A stretch of 46,196 nt of DNA. Origin: Verrucomicrobiota bacterium (GTDB taxonomy: Bacteria > Verrucomicrobiota > Verrucomicrobiia > Chthoniobacterales > Terrimicrobiaceae). The stretch spans positions 1-46,196 of the forward strand of contig VFJO01000079.1 in assembly GCA_009886045.1 (NCBI GenBank), read 5' to 3'. The notes under the pieces are model-generated. The model was not told where the DNA came from. It was given only the letters and a program-made list of their open reading frames with translations, and ran no database searches. Positions 15,959 through 24,918 of this stretch are shown in pieces. How positions within the stretch are numbered: position 1 is the stretch's first letter; each line of letters starts with the position of its first letter. A program made the translations under genes and the position numbers.

Positions 15959-18133
15959 TCAGGCGGCAGCTGGCATGCGTTCGGCAGGAGGGGGAACGAT
16001 GATGCCGGTGTTTTGGATTTCAGTCTGGGACGGGAGTTCTTGGTAGGAGAGGACGATGAGTTTTGGGAGGGAGGGTTCGAAGAAGCGTTTGAATGCGAGG
16101 CGGAGTTCCGCTGTGAGGATGGTGATCGGGGAGAGGCCTTGCTCGGCCATGGAGTTGGAGCGGATTGTGAGTTCTCGGAGCAGGTATTGAGCGGTGTTTG
16201 GATCGAGGGCGAGAGTAGTTTCAAAATGGGAGCGCTGAATGCGGGTCATCAAATTTTGTTCGAGGCGCGGATCGATGGTGATGCATTTGATGATGCCGGG
16301 TTCGGACTCGTATTGGCTGATGAAGTAAGTTCCGAGGCGGCGGCGGACTTGCTCGGAGAGTTCGTCGGGGTTTTTTGTAACGGGAGCGTAGTCGGCAAGG
16401 GTTTCCAGTATGAGCGGAAGATTTTTAATCGGCACGCCTTCGCGGAGCAGATTTTGGAGTACGCGCTGGATGACTCCCAGATTGACGAGATCTGGAAGGA
16501 GTTCTGCGATGAGGGCGGGGTTAGATTCCTTGACCCGGTCGATGAGGGATTGGACTTCTTGGCGGGTCAGGATGAGGTGGGAGACTTGTTTGAGAGTTTC
16601 CGCGAGGTGAGTGATCATGACAGAGGTCGCGTCCACGACGCTGTAGCCATTGATTTCTGCGGTGCGTTTTTCTTCTTCCGCGATCCAGACGGCTTCGATG
16701 CCGAAGACTGGTTCGCGTGTGGGAACGCCCTTGAGAGTGATCACGCTGCCGGAGACGTTCATAGCTAGCCAGCGATTTGGAATGACGGAGGCGCGAGCGA
16801 AGGATTTGCCGCGCAGGAGGAAGTTGTATTCGTTGGGTTCGAGTTCCAAGCTGTCGCGGATGGCGATCGGGGGTATGACCATGCCGTTGTCGCGGGCGAA
16901 GCCTTTGCGGACGCCGGTGATGCGGTCGAGAAGGTCGCCACCTTGAGTTTTATCGGCTAGGCGGAGGAGGCCGTAGCCGACTTCGATGGAGAGGACTTCC
17001 GCTTCGATGAGTTTATGGAGGTCTTCGGGGCCGATTTGGGATGAGGCGTTCGCTGTGCCCAGTGAGCTTGGGCGTCCCCCTGCGCTGGCGTTTGCTCCTC
17101 CGGGCGGAGGAAGGGCAAGCGCACTTCCTTTCGCTCCAGCGGCAAGTGGTGCTTGGGATTGTTTTTTGAGCATGTAGGCGGTGAAGCCGGTGATGGCGCC
17201 GAGGATGAGGAAGGGGGCGGGCGGCATGCCTGGAGCAAAGGCAAGAGCGGCGATGAGGCCGGAGGCAATGCCTACAGCGCGCGGGTAGGCGCCGAGTTGT
17301 TTTCCGATTTGGGCACCGAGGCTGTTGTCTCCTTGGGCGCGGGTCACAAGCAGACCGGCCGCGACAGAAATCACAAGGGCTGGGACCTGGGATACGAGGC
17401 CATCACCGATAGATAGGAGAGTGTATTTTTGGATGGCTTGGTCGATAGGCATGCCCTTTTGCAGCATGCCGATTCCGAAGCCTCCGATGACGTTAATGAA
17501 GGTGATGAGGATACCGGCCACGGCATCGCCTCGCACGAATTTGCTCGCACCGTCCATGGCTCCGTAGAAGTCGGCTTCTTTTTGGACTTTGAGTCGCCGG
17601 GAAGTGGCCGTGAGCTCGTCGATGATGCCGGCATTGAGTTCGGCGTCGATGGCCATTTGCTTACCAGGCATGGCATCGAGGGTGAAGCGGGCAGCGACTT
17701 CGGCGATGCGGCCCGCGCCTTTGGTAATGACGACGAAATTGATGATAACAAGAATAATAAAGACGACAGCACCGACGATGTAGTTTCCTTGAATGAGGAC
17801 GTGGCCGAAGGCTTCGATGACGTTTCCGGCAAAGCCGTCAAGGAGGATAAGTCGGGTCGAGGCGATGTTCAGTGCAAGCCGCAGAAGGGTGACGGCGAGA
17901 AGAATGGTGGGAAAGGCTGAGAACTCGGGAGGATCCTTCACATAGATGATCACAAGGAGGATCAGCAAAGAGATTCCGATATTGATCGCGAGAAAGAAAT
18001 CGAGCGCCCATGTTGGGATTGGCACGACCAGTAGAAGGATGATACCGAAGAGGCCGAGGGTAAAGATGAGGTCTGTCTGTTTCAGCAGATCGCTCCATTT
18101 GAATCGTGAGGGTTGTGCGTTTGCGATGGCCAT
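15959..18133 (-). CDS. flhA: Flagellar export gate protein FlhA
   Basis: FlhA is the nonameric export gate of the flagellar type III secretion system, coupling proton flow to protein export. The 724-residue product has a multi-pass N-terminal membrane half containing the FHIPEP-family signature around residues 142-166 (RIAEVAARFTLDAMPGKQM). A Gly/Ala/Pro linker (about 325-355) and a cytoplasmic C-terminal domain that docks chaperone-substrate complexes follow. It is 12 nt after flhB and is the last gene of the long unit. The linker is somewhat Ala/Ser-rich but otherwise ordinary. Confidence 0.96.
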   Translation of the reverse strand: MAIANAQPSRFKWSDLLKQTDLIFTLGLFGIILLLVVPIPTWALDFFLAINIGISLLILLVIIYVKDPPEFSAFPTILLAVTLLRLALNIASTRLILLDGFAGNVIEAFGHVLIQGNYIVGAVVFIILVIINFVVITKGAGRIAEVAARFTLDAMPGKQMAIDAELNAGIIDELTATSRRLKVQKEADFYGAMDGASKFVRGDAVAGILITFINVIGGFGIGMLQKGMPIDQAIQKYTLLSIGDGLVSQVPALVISVAAGLLVTRAQGDNSLGAQIGKQLGAYPRAVGIASGLIAALAFAPGMPPAPFLILGAITGFTAYMLKKQSQAPLAAGAKGSALALPPPGGANASAGGRPSSLGTANASSQIGPEDLHKLIEAEVLSIEVGYGLLRLADKTQGGDLLDRITGVRKGFARDNGMVIPPIAIRDSLELEPNEYNFLLRGKSFARASVIPNRWLAMNVSGSVITLKGVPTREPVFGIEAVWIAEEEKRTAEINGYSVVDATSVMITHLAETLKQVSHLILTRQEVQSLIDRVKESNPALIAELLPDLVNLGVIQRVLQNLLREGVPIKNLPLILETLADYAPVTKNPDELSEQVRRRLGTYFISQYESEPGIIKCITIDPRLEQNLMTRIQRSHFETTLALDPNTAQYLLRELTIRSNSMAEQGLSPITILTAELRLAFKRFFEPSLPKLIVLSYQELPSQTEIQNTGIIVPPPAERMPAAA

Positions 18134-18145
18134 GTGGCGGGCGGA

Positions 18146-19240
18146 TCAGGATTTCAGGCGACGGGATTTAAGTTGGTAAAAGTAGTAGCGGTGAGTGCGG
18201 TAAACATAGCCAAGAATCTCGGCAATTGCTTGGTAAAGTTGTGCAGGGATTGGCTTACCGACTTGTCCGAATTTGTAAAGCGCACGGGCCACTGGTTTGT
18301 TTTCGACAGTTGGGACCTCGTGCTTCGATCCGATGGCTTTGATACGCTGAGCAAAGATGTTTTGGCCTTTGGCGAGGACGAGTGGGGCGGCATCAACACC
18401 ACGCTCATATTTCAAGGCCACTGCGTAGTGAGTTGGGTTGGTGACAATGACGTCTGCATTTGGGACGTCCGCGAGCATCTGCTTTTGCATGAGGCGGCGA
18501 GCCATCGCGCGTTGGGCCATTTTCACATTGGGATCACCCATCGCCTGTCGCTGCTCATCTTTCACCTCTTGCTTTGTCATCATGAGATCCTTCTCGGTTT
18601 TTTTGAGTTGGAAAATATAATGCAACAAAGCAAGACCGCCCATGGCGAGGGCAAGGCGAAAAAATAAAGCGAGCGTTGAGTCGTAGATGAAGCTTCCCAA
18701 GCGCAAGACGGGAACTGGGGTAAAGAAAATGGGATCGGAGAGAATTTGTTTCACACTCCCATAGATGAGGGTTCCTACGATCAGGCACTTCGCAGAGTCA
18801 ATGAGGAGCCTCACAAGTCCTTGCTTGCTAAATACGCGCTGAAAACCTGTGACAGGGTTGAGCTTCTCAAATTTTAATCCCACGACTTCGGGTGTGGCTT
18901 TAAAGTGGGTCTGGAGTCCACCAGCCAGGATACTGGCGATGCTGGTGGCTAGGAACATCGGAGCTAAGAGACCGAACATGGTGAGAGAACCCATGGCTAT
19001 CCAATGAGGTATGAAGTCACTAATAATCTGATATTTTTCGAGGTTGCCGAGGATGCTTGCAACCATTTCAGTTAAGTAGCGGGATTGGCTATCCAGAGTA
19101 AAAAGGAACACAAAATAGGCTGCAACCAGCCCGAAAACAACCTGAATTTCAGGAGCTTGAGCGAATTGGCCTTTAGATTGGGCTTCCGACAGTTTTTTTT
19201 CTGTCGGTTTCTCTGTTGCGTTGTCGTTTTCCTCAGCCAT
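18146..19240 (-). CDS. flhB: Flagellar export substrate-specificity switch FlhB
   Basis: FlhB controls the switch from rod/hook to filament export through autocleavage in its cytoplasmic domain. The 364-residue protein has four membrane segments, the conserved cytoplasmic N-tail (EKPTEKKLSEA) and the autocleavage motif NPTH at residues 268-271, cleaved between Asn and Pro. The C-terminal piece after cleavage is about 95 residues, of usual length. It lies seven nt after fliR. Confidence 0.96.
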   Translation of the reverse strand: MAEENDNATEKPTEKKLSEAQSKGQFAQAPEIQVVFGLVAAYFVFLFTLDSQSRYLTEMVASILGNLEKYQIISDFIPHWIAMGSLTMFGLLAPMFLATSIASILAGGLQTHFKATPEVVGLKFEKLNPVTGFQRVFSKQGLVRLLIDSAKCLIVGTLIYGSVKQILSDPIFFTPVPVLRLGSFIYDSTLALFFRLALAMGGLALLHYIFQLKKTEKDLMMTKQEVKDEQRQAMGDPNVKMAQRAMARRLMQKQMLADVPNADVIVTNPTHYAVALKYERGVDAAPLVLAKGQNIFAQRIKAIGSKHEVPTVENKPVARALYKFGQVGKPIPAQLYQAIAEILGYVYRTHRYYFYQLKSRRLKS

Positions 19241-19247
19241 CTTGAGA

Positions 19248-20006
19248 TTACTTTAGAAATTGGAGCATGGATTCGGGGAGGTGTTGCATGTCGCGGAGGA
19301 TATATTGGATCGTGAGCCCGAGCGTCATGGAAAAAACAGTAAGACCGGCGAGAATTTGAACAGGGAAACTGAGCATAAAAACATTCAAACTTGGCGAGGC
19401 GCGACCGAGGACCGAGAAGGCCATGTTGACCAGAAAGCTGATCGCGAGAAGCGGTGCTGAGATTTGCACAGCAAGCAGAAAAATCCTGCCGCTGGAGTCG
19501 ATAACGGTGTTGATAGACTGTGGGGCAAAAATAGCGCTCGGAGGGAAAATCTCAAAGCTTCGGGCAAAGGCGACTAGGCAGAATTGATAAGCACCAGTCA
19601 CGAGAAACAGCACGGTACCAAGGGAAAGCAGCATCGTGTTAGGGGGGGTCGCCTGATTTCGCGTTACCGGATCAATGTTGGAACTCAAGGAGAGTCCGAT
19701 TTGTACAGCTATGATTTCGCCTGCCATTTCCAGAGAGTAGAGCAGGAATCGCACCGCAAATCCCATGAGGAGACCGGTGAGTACTTCGTGGATGACTTCC
19801 AGCGCCACGATGAACCAATGCTCAGGCACGCCACCGAAATCGCCGAAAATTGGGGCAAGCAGATAGGCAAGTATTGCCGACAAAGCGATTCTCACCGGGG
19901 CAGGAATCATGCTGCCGGAAAAAACCGGCATAATTAGGAATAGCCCAGTGGCGCGCAGAAAAATGAGTAATCCTGGGTAGATGTCCTCAATATGGATCGT
20001 GATCAT
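19248..20006 (-). CDS. fliR: Flagellar export gate protein FliR
   Basis: FliR, with FliP and FliQ, forms the helical core of the export gate. The 252-residue protein is almost wholly hydrophobic, with segments such as LIFLRATGLFLIMPVFSG near the start and VHEVLTGLLMGFAV-like sequence in the middle (here IHEVLTGLLMGFAVRF). Length fits the family. Its ATG overlaps the fliQ TGA by four bases. The C-terminal helices end shortly after LTIQYIL. Confidence 0.94.
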   Translation of the reverse strand: MITIHIEDIYPGLLIFLRATGLFLIMPVFSGSMIPAPVRIALSAILAYLLAPIFGDFGGVPEHWFIVALEVIHEVLTGLLMGFAVRFLLYSLEMAGEIIAVQIGLSLSSNIDPVTRNQATPPNTMLLSLGTVLFLVTGAYQFCLVAFARSFEIFPPSAIFAPQSINTVIDSSGRIFLLAVQISAPLLAISFLVNMAFSVLGRASPSLNVFMLSFPVQILAGLTVFSMTLGLTIQYILRDMQHLPESMLQFLK

Positions 20007-20272
20007 CTCGTCATTTCCGGGATTTTATTGATAAAAAACACGGTGAACTGCATGAGTTGGCGAAGTATCCAAGGCGCTCCGATAATGATGATCGCGCCCA
20101 CGGCGAAGAGTTTTGGGGCAAAGCTTAGCGTTGGCTCCTGAATACTGGTAACGGCTTGCAGAAGGCTAATGATAACGCCCACGATCACCGCGGTGAGAAT
20201 GATGGGTGTAATCACAAGAAGCGACACCGTGATCAGTGAACGCAGCATTTCGATGGCGGATTCCTGATTCAT
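20003..20272 (-). CDS. fliQ: Flagellar export gate protein FliQ
   Basis: An 89-residue two-helix membrane protein beginning MNQESAIEMLRSLI, with VGVIISLLQAVTSIQEPTLSF between the helices, the FliQ hallmark. I start it at ATG 20272, which overlaps the fliP TGA; the frame is open further up but only within fliP. It also overlaps fliR, so fliP, fliQ and fliR are translationally coupled, as expected for subunits needed in a fixed ratio. Confidence 0.95.
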   Translation of the reverse strand: MNQESAIEMLRSLITVSLLVITPIILTAVIVGVIISLLQAVTSIQEPTLSFAPKLFAVGAIIIIGAPWILRQLMQFTVFFINKIPEMTR

Positions 20273-21135
20273 GAGGCAAAACTTTGCACAAGCGAGCGGA
20301 CGACGAGTTGCCATCCATCGACAAGGACGAATAGTAGGAGTTTGAGCGGGAGCGCTACCATTGTGGGAGGCATCATCATCATTCCCATTGACATAAGTGT
20401 GGATCCCACAAGAAAGTCAATGACGAGAAAAGGGATGAAGATCAGGAATCCCATCTGGAATGCAGTGCGGAGTTCGCTAATGACAAAAGCTGGAAGCACG
20501 ACGCGCATGGGGAGGTCTTTGACATCGGTGCGCCCCATACCAGCTAGGTCAAGGAAGAAATCGACTTCACCCGGGCGCGTTTGGCGCAGCATGAAATCTC
20601 GGATTGGCTCAATGGCGCGGTCCATCGCTTCGTTTGAGTTGATCTGCTCACTCATGTAAGGATTGATGGCTTGATCTTGGATTTGTTGCCAGACCGGAGC
20701 CATAATGAAGAACGTGAGAAACATCGAGACGCCAATGAGAAGCTGATTTGCTGGTGCGCTAGGTACACCGAGCGCGGTGCGGACGAAGCCGAGCACAATT
20801 ACGATGCGGGTGAAGCTGGTCATCAGCAAGATAAGTGAGGGCGCCAGCGTAAGCAGCGTCATCACGATCACGAGTTGGATGGCCGTGCTGAGGTTTTCGC
20901 GCTCAGTTCCGTTGCCGACTTGGAGGTTTACAAAAGGTTTCCCGGACGAAGAGATGCCAGGTGCTTGAGGTGCGGTAGGGGCCGTGGGTGCCCGTGGGGG
21001 GGCAGGAGATGCTGGCGAGGTGATGAGTGGCGGAAAAGGTGTAGCGACAGGTGTTTGCGCACTGGCAGGGACGGTAAGCAAGCCAAGTAGGCAAGCGAGC
21101 AAGCAAGCGAATTTGGTTAAGCAAAGGAATTTCAC
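20269..21135 (-). CDS. fliP: Flagellar export gate protein FliP
   Basis: FliP forms the pentameric platform of the export gate. The 288-residue protein has a cleavable signal peptide (to about residue 26, PASAQ), then an unusual Pro/Thr/Ala-rich stretch (about 30-60) before the family domain. Recognisable segments are TSFTRIVIVLGFVRTALG, the conserved periplasmic loop, and MGMMMMPPTMVALPLKLLLFVLVDGW. It starts with GTG at 21135, overlapping the fliO TGA. The Pro-rich linker is longer than in enterobacterial FliP. Confidence 0.96.
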   Translation of the reverse strand: MKFLCLTKFACLLACLLGLLTVPASAQTPVATPFPPLITSPASPAPPRAPTAPTAPQAPGISSSGKPFVNLQVGNGTERENLSTAIQLVIVMTLLTLAPSLILLMTSFTRIVIVLGFVRTALGVPSAPANQLLIGVSMFLTFFIMAPVWQQIQDQAINPYMSEQINSNEAMDRAIEPIRDFMLRQTRPGEVDFFLDLAGMGRTDVKDLPMRVVLPAFVISELRTAFQMGFLIFIPFLVIDFLVGSTLMSMGMMMMPPTMVALPLKLLLFVLVDGWQLVVRSLVQSFAS

Positions 21136-21695
21136 GGTGTGGTTCCTTTTTTCTCCGCATCGTCAACCAGCACACTAAAATCGCGGTTGGCTCCGGAGGG
21201 TGAATCCAGAGTACAAAGGTAATCTATTTTTCCTGGGGTGACTCCGAGTAGCATACGGGTGTCCTCGTAGCCTATGACGACAAGAAATTGTTTACTGCCG
21301 AGGGGGCGCATTTCCAGAACATTTAGTTTGCGTTCCTCTTTGGAGCGGTTGCGGTGCAGTGGGATGCCAAACTTTATAAGATAAACCACGGCACCCGCGA
21401 GCGCTGCTAGAAGAGTGATGTAGCCGAGAAGGCGACTGAATTCGTCCATTCCGGGAGGGGCAGGGACGATGGACGTTTTCGTTATGGGCGGTGTTGTGCT
21501 TGGTGTGGAATCTGAAGCTGGATATTTTTGAGGTGATTCGCTGACCGGAGCATCGGCGCGAGGCAAGCCTGTCGAGGTGGATACGCCACTTTCAGCCGAC
21601 ACCGAATTGGTTGTCTCCGCGTAAACTTCGAGCGCTGAGGTATGGAGACACGCGAGGATCGCCAAAGTGGCAAGCCTCAACGCAGGGCCCTTCAT
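21132..21695 (-). CDS. fliO: Flagellar export assembly protein FliO
   Basis: FliO helps assemble the FliP ring. The 187-residue protein has an N-terminal signal-like helix (about 5-26), a Ser/Thr/Pro-rich periplasmic stretch, one membrane helix (about 88-107, LLGYITLLAALAGAVVYLI), and the cytoplasmic FliO domain with LNVLEMRPLGSKQFLVVI. It overlaps fliN upstream and fliP downstream. FliO is poorly conserved, so the call rests on the C-domain and on its place between fliN and fliP. Confidence 0.9.
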   Translation of the reverse strand: MKGPALRLATLAILACLHTSALEVYAETTNSVSAESGVSTSTGLPRADAPVSESPQKYPASDSTPSTTPPITKTSIVPAPPGMDEFSRLLGYITLLAALAGAVVYLIKFGIPLHRNRSKEERKLNVLEMRPLGSKQFLVVIGYEDTRMLLGVTPGKIDYLCTLDSPSGANRDFSVLVDDAEKKGTTP

Positions 21696-21952
21696 GCCGA
21701 GTCTCCGACGATCTGAGTGATTTTAATCCCGAAATTTTCATCAACCACGACAACTTCACCACGGGCGATGAGTTTGTCGTTTACATAAAGCCCGACGGGT
21801 TCACTAGCGAGTTGGTCGAGTTGAAGCACAGTACCTTCTCCAAGCTCCACGACATCTCTCATAGGCAGCATGCAGGAGCCGATGCGGACGGTGAGATCGA
21901 CTTTGACGTCGAGGATGACAGAAAGGTTTTTAGCTTCGTTGATAGTGCTCAT
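21692..21952 (-). CDS. fliN: Flagellar motor switch protein FliN
   Basis: An 86-residue protein consisting of the SpoA (surface presentation of antigens) domain alone. VKVDLTVRIGSCMLPMRDVVEL, GTVLQLDQLASEPVGLYVN and ARGEVVVVDENFGIKITQI are typical FliN strands. FliN forms the lower C-ring and binds FliH. There is no CheC-like extension. Coupled by ATGA overlap to fliM upstream and fliO downstream. Confidence 0.95.
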   Translation of the reverse strand: MSTINEAKNLSVILDVKVDLTVRIGSCMLPMRDVVELGEGTVLQLDQLASEPVGLYVNDKLIARGEVVVVDENFGIKITQIVGDSA

Positions 21953-22947
21953 TGTTTTTGGGCGGGTTGAATTTCAGAAGTGATCTGGACGGCGACATGG
22001 CCGTTCTCGCAGCCTGCTTGCGCGCTAAAGCGCGGAGAGTTAGCGATGCGGATGCGGGTGTTATTGAGAGTGGTTTTTGGCATTTCCAAGATATCGCCAA
22101 CACGAAGCCGGAGGACATCACTCACGTTGGCACCGGGGACTTCCCAGTCAGCGATGAGAGGAACGGAGATTTGGTTGTAAGAACTGCGCCATTGCTGGGG
22201 TTTGATATCGGGCTGAAGCTGCAGGTCGCGTGAGCGGCGGCTGTGCATATTCTTCACGATCGGTTCCAACATGTTGTAGGGAACAGCGATTTGAATGAGT
22301 TCCACGCTGTCGCTGGCGAGGGCCTCGATTGTGAGGACGAGCATGATCGCATCATTCGAACAGGCTTGGAGGAAGCGGGGATTATTTTCGTGGCCGATTT
22401 GACGCCCATTGTATTGGCGTTCGTCTTTCCACTGGCGCGACCACTCGTTGACAATAATATCTACAATTTCCTCAAGGAGAGCGATTTCAATTTCAGTGAG
22501 GTAGCGCTCTTCGTCCGAAGTGCTGCCGCGACCTCCGAGCATGCGGTTTGTCATGCTGATGGCCAATCGAGGATGGATTTCTAGGATTCCGATTCCGGGA
22601 AGTTGATCGACTTTGAAGAGAGAGATATGAGTCGGGTTTTTCATTGACTCAGCAAACTTTGCATAGGGCATCGTGCTGAGTTTAGAGAGCTTTAGGCTCA
22701 TGTCGGCGCGAAGAAGAGAGGAAAAACGCGCAGAAATGGTCGAGATAAAGCCTGCGTGAATGGTCCGGATGCGACGTATCTCTGCCTCTGCCAAATGGAT
22801 GGGGGTTCGGAAATCGAACGCCTTGGGTTGGACTTGGGCTGCGCTTGGGAAGCGAGAGCCGTCGAAGCGGTACACTGAAGGCGCTGAGGATTCTGCAGCT
22901 TCAGCGACAAGCCGGTCTATATCAGATTGTTTGAGTGGTCCTGCCAT
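21949..22947 (-). CDS. fliM: Flagellar motor switch protein FliM
   Basis: FliM forms the middle of the switch complex and is the usual target of CheY-P. The 332-residue protein begins with LKQSDIDRLVAEA, close to the CheY-binding LSQ.EID motif of other FliM proteins. The FliM core (RRIRTIHAGFISTISARFSSLL; NRMLGGRG) and a C-terminal SpoA domain with the GDILEMPKT turn follow. The retained N-terminal motif suggests response-regulator control of rotation, though no cheY-like gene is inside the unit. It lies 39 nt after fliL and overlaps fliN. Confidence 0.95.
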   Translation of the reverse strand: MAGPLKQSDIDRLVAEAAESSAPSVYRFDGSRFPSAAQVQPKAFDFRTPIHLAEAEIRRIRTIHAGFISTISARFSSLLRADMSLKLSKLSTMPYAKFAESMKNPTHISLFKVDQLPGIGILEIHPRLAISMTNRMLGGRGSTSDEERYLTEIEIALLEEIVDIIVNEWSRQWKDERQYNGRQIGHENNPRFLQACSNDAIMLVLTIEALASDSVELIQIAVPYNMLEPIVKNMHSRRSRDLQLQPDIKPQQWRSSYNQISVPLIADWEVPGANVSDVLRLRVGDILEMPKTTLNNTRIRIANSPRFSAQAGCENGHVAVQITSEIQPAQKQ

Positions 22948-22986
22948 TGGAAGTTTGAGAGTGATTGGGCGGTGTGAGCCGCGCCA

Positions 22987-23508
22987 TTATTGAATAACGA
23001 ATTCGGAGAAATAAATTTGGTCGATGACTTCAGCACCAAGAAGGCTGTTGAACTTCGCGATGAGTTGCTTGCGAACGGCTTCGCGTCCACTTGGATTATC
23101 GAGTGCTGAGGCTGGCTGGGAAGAAAGAATCGTAATCGCCGCATCGCGGAGAGGAGATTCATTTTCTTTCATGATATTTCCGATGCTGGCATCCGCGCTT
23201 GCAACCTTAAAATTAGTGCGCAGGTATCGCGAGCTTCCTGATCCAGAGAGATTCACGACGAGGGCTCCAAAATCAGCATTGTGCTCGCCCAGGGCGGATA
23301 CTGTTTTCGCAGTCTTTGCCCCACGATCATCTGCATGCTTGGCTGTCCCCGCCGCCGCTTTGAGTTTGGGTAGGATGACAAAATCCATGACTCCATAAAC
23401 CAATGCCGGAACGAGAATTATGACGGCTATAATCGGCATCATGGAATTGCCGGATTTTTTTGGAGCGGCAAAGTTTGGGGTGGCTGTATCGGCTTCGTTG
23501 GCTGGCAT
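22987..23508 (-). CDS. fliL: Flagellar basal body-associated protein FliL
   Basis: A 173-residue single-pass protein with a short cytoplasmic N-tail, one membrane helix (about 22-42, MMPIIAVIILVPALVYG) and a periplasmic FliL domain ending in VIDQIYFSEFVIQ. FliL rings support the stator. Sequence similarity is limited but the domain end, length and location between flgE and fliM fit. Its start has no ribosome-binding site; the leader is A-rich (AAACAAACAAT before ATG). Confidence 0.88.
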   Translation of the reverse strand: MPANEADTATPNFAAPKKSGNSMMPIIAVIILVPALVYGVMDFVILPKLKAAAGTAKHADDRGAKTAKTVSALGEHNADFGALVVNLSGSGSSRYLRTNFKVASADASIGNIMKENESPLRDAAITILSSQPASALDNPSGREAVRKQLIAKFNSLLGAEVIDQIYFSEFVIQ

Positions 23509-23547
23509 ATTGTTTGTTTTGTTTTTTTAATTTAAAAAGCTAAATGG

Positions 23548-24387
23548 TTATCGCTTGAGATTCACGATCTCCTCCATCACTGAGTCCGATACGGTAATAA
23601 CACGCGACCCTGCTTGGAAAGCACGCTGGGCGACAATGAGGTCGGAGAATTGTTGGGTCAAGTCGACATTCGAAAGTTCCAATGTGCCTTGAATAATGTC
23701 GCCAAAGAGGGTGGCATTGGCCGCTGTCGCTGGAGTTGCTCCCGCAGCGCCTGCACCACCGGCTTCTCCACCAGGGTTGGTGAGAAGATTTCCAGAAATC
23801 CGCTCGAGAGCATTGGGATTTGCAAATGAGGTGAGGAGGATTGGGCCGATGGGTGTGGCTGTAGTGCCATTGGCGTAATAGGCAGAAACCTCGCCGTTTT
23901 TATCGATTCTGTAAGATTGGAGGGGATTTGTGCCTTCAACGGGAGGGATAACGACTGGACCTGCAGCCATCATCACGTTCATTCCATCGTTTGTGAGCAG
24001 TTTGCCAAGATCATCCAGTCGAAAATCTCCAGCTCGGGTGTAGTAAAAATCTTGGGTTTCAGGATTTTGAACTTTAAAAAAACCTTTCCCTGAGATTCCG
24101 AGATCGGCGGGGCCTCCGGTGGTGCTGAGAACACCTTGAGTAAAACGCTGACTTACGCTGGCAACGCTTGTTCCCTGACCAATCTGCATTGTGTTTGCGC
24201 CTGGGATATCTCCATTTGCGGGGGCGGAGCGATTCAGGGTTTCGCTGAAGCTGTCTTGATTCGTAACACGAGAGCCTTTGAAGCCGGTCGTGTTCACATT
24301 GGCGATATTATCGCCGATGACCTCTAGGCTTTTGCTGAAAGTTTTGACTGCAGAGACGCCGCTGTTGAAAGAGTTAAGGAGTGCCAT
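23548..24387 (-). CDS. flgE: Flagellar hook protein FlgE (short form)
   Basis: The 279-residue protein has the rod/hook N-terminal motif (IGDNIANVNTTGFKGSRV near residues 23-40), the LGISGKGFFKVQNPE segment of hook-family proteins, and the C-terminal helix ending DLIVAQRAFQAGSRVITVSDSVMEEIVNLKR. Position right after flgD argues for the hook protein. The length is that of FlgG rather than the usual 350-400 or more of FlgE, so outer hook domain D2 may be minimal. A distal-rod role cannot be excluded. A Gly/Ala-rich stretch (about 205-225) interrupts the C-half. Confidence 0.85.
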   Translation of the reverse strand: MALLNSFNSGVSAVKTFSKSLEVIGDNIANVNTTGFKGSRVTNQDSFSETLNRSAPANGDIPGANTMQIGQGTSVASVSQRFTQGVLSTTGGPADLGISGKGFFKVQNPETQDFYYTRAGDFRLDDLGKLLTNDGMNVMMAAGPVVIPPVEGTNPLQSYRIDKNGEVSAYYANGTTATPIGPILLTSFANPNALERISGNLLTNPGGEAGGAGAAGATPATAANATLFGDIIQGTLELSNVDLTQQFSDLIVAQRAFQAGSRVITVSDSVMEEIVNLKR

Positions 24388-24408
24388 AATGTTTAATTGT
24401 GTTGAGGA

Positions 24409-24909
24409 TTACGACTCTGTGCTAGCGGTTGTAGCGGGCGTTGTGGCCACCATGCTTGTTGAGGGAGCTGCGGGAGGAGGAGGCATGGCAATACCAGTGA
24501 TGAGTTTGGTCTCGTAGGTTTTGCCATTGATAACGATAGCAGGTTTGCCGTCTTTGAGCTTTATAGCCTCTACGATACCTGTTATATCGCCAGTAGCATC
24601 AGTGATAGTTACTTGGCGACCAAGATAAGAGGGAGCAGAAGCAAGTTTCTGATCGGTGGTGAATGTTTCAAAGGACTTCGAAAGCGTCCGCATTTGCTCT
24701 AGCGAAGTGAAGTTGGCCATCTGAGATATGAACTCCGTGTCCTTCATAGGGTTCATCGGATCTTGGGAAGTGAGCTGGGTCGTCAGCAGCTTCATAAAAT
24801 CATCAGCGCCGAGCATTTGTTTTCCGGCATTACTTTGCATCGCTAGGCCTGTGATTGGGTCTTTGGCAGGAGTTGCTGAAGCGGATGAGGTTAAAGATGA
24901 GATGTCCAT
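24409..24909 (-). CDS. flgD: Flagellar hook assembly protein FlgD
   Basis: FlgD caps the growing hook. The 166-residue protein has the family signature DDFMKLLTTQLTSQDPMNPMKDTEFISQMANFTSLEQM in residues 36-73, followed by the tudor-like region (LGRQVTITDATGDITG) and a Gly/Ala/Thr-rich tail. The C-terminal FnIII-like domain of longer FlgD proteins is missing, as in many short FlgDs. Leader before the ATG is A/T-only (TTTTTAAAATG). Confidence 0.93.
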   Translation of the reverse strand: MDISSLTSSASATPAKDPITGLAMQSNAGKQMLGADDFMKLLTTQLTSQDPMNPMKDTEFISQMANFTSLEQMRTLSKSFETFTTDQKLASAPSYLGRQVTITDATGDITGIVEAIKLKDGKPAIVINGKTYETKLITGIAMPPPPAAPSTSMVATTPATTASTES

Positions 24910-24918
24910 TTTAAAAAT

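Noticed and set aside
14765-16768. Two long plus-strand frames (369 and 296 codons) opposite fliA and flhA
   Set aside because: Antisense shadows of clear flagellar genes; low-complexity Asp/Gly/Phe-rich products.
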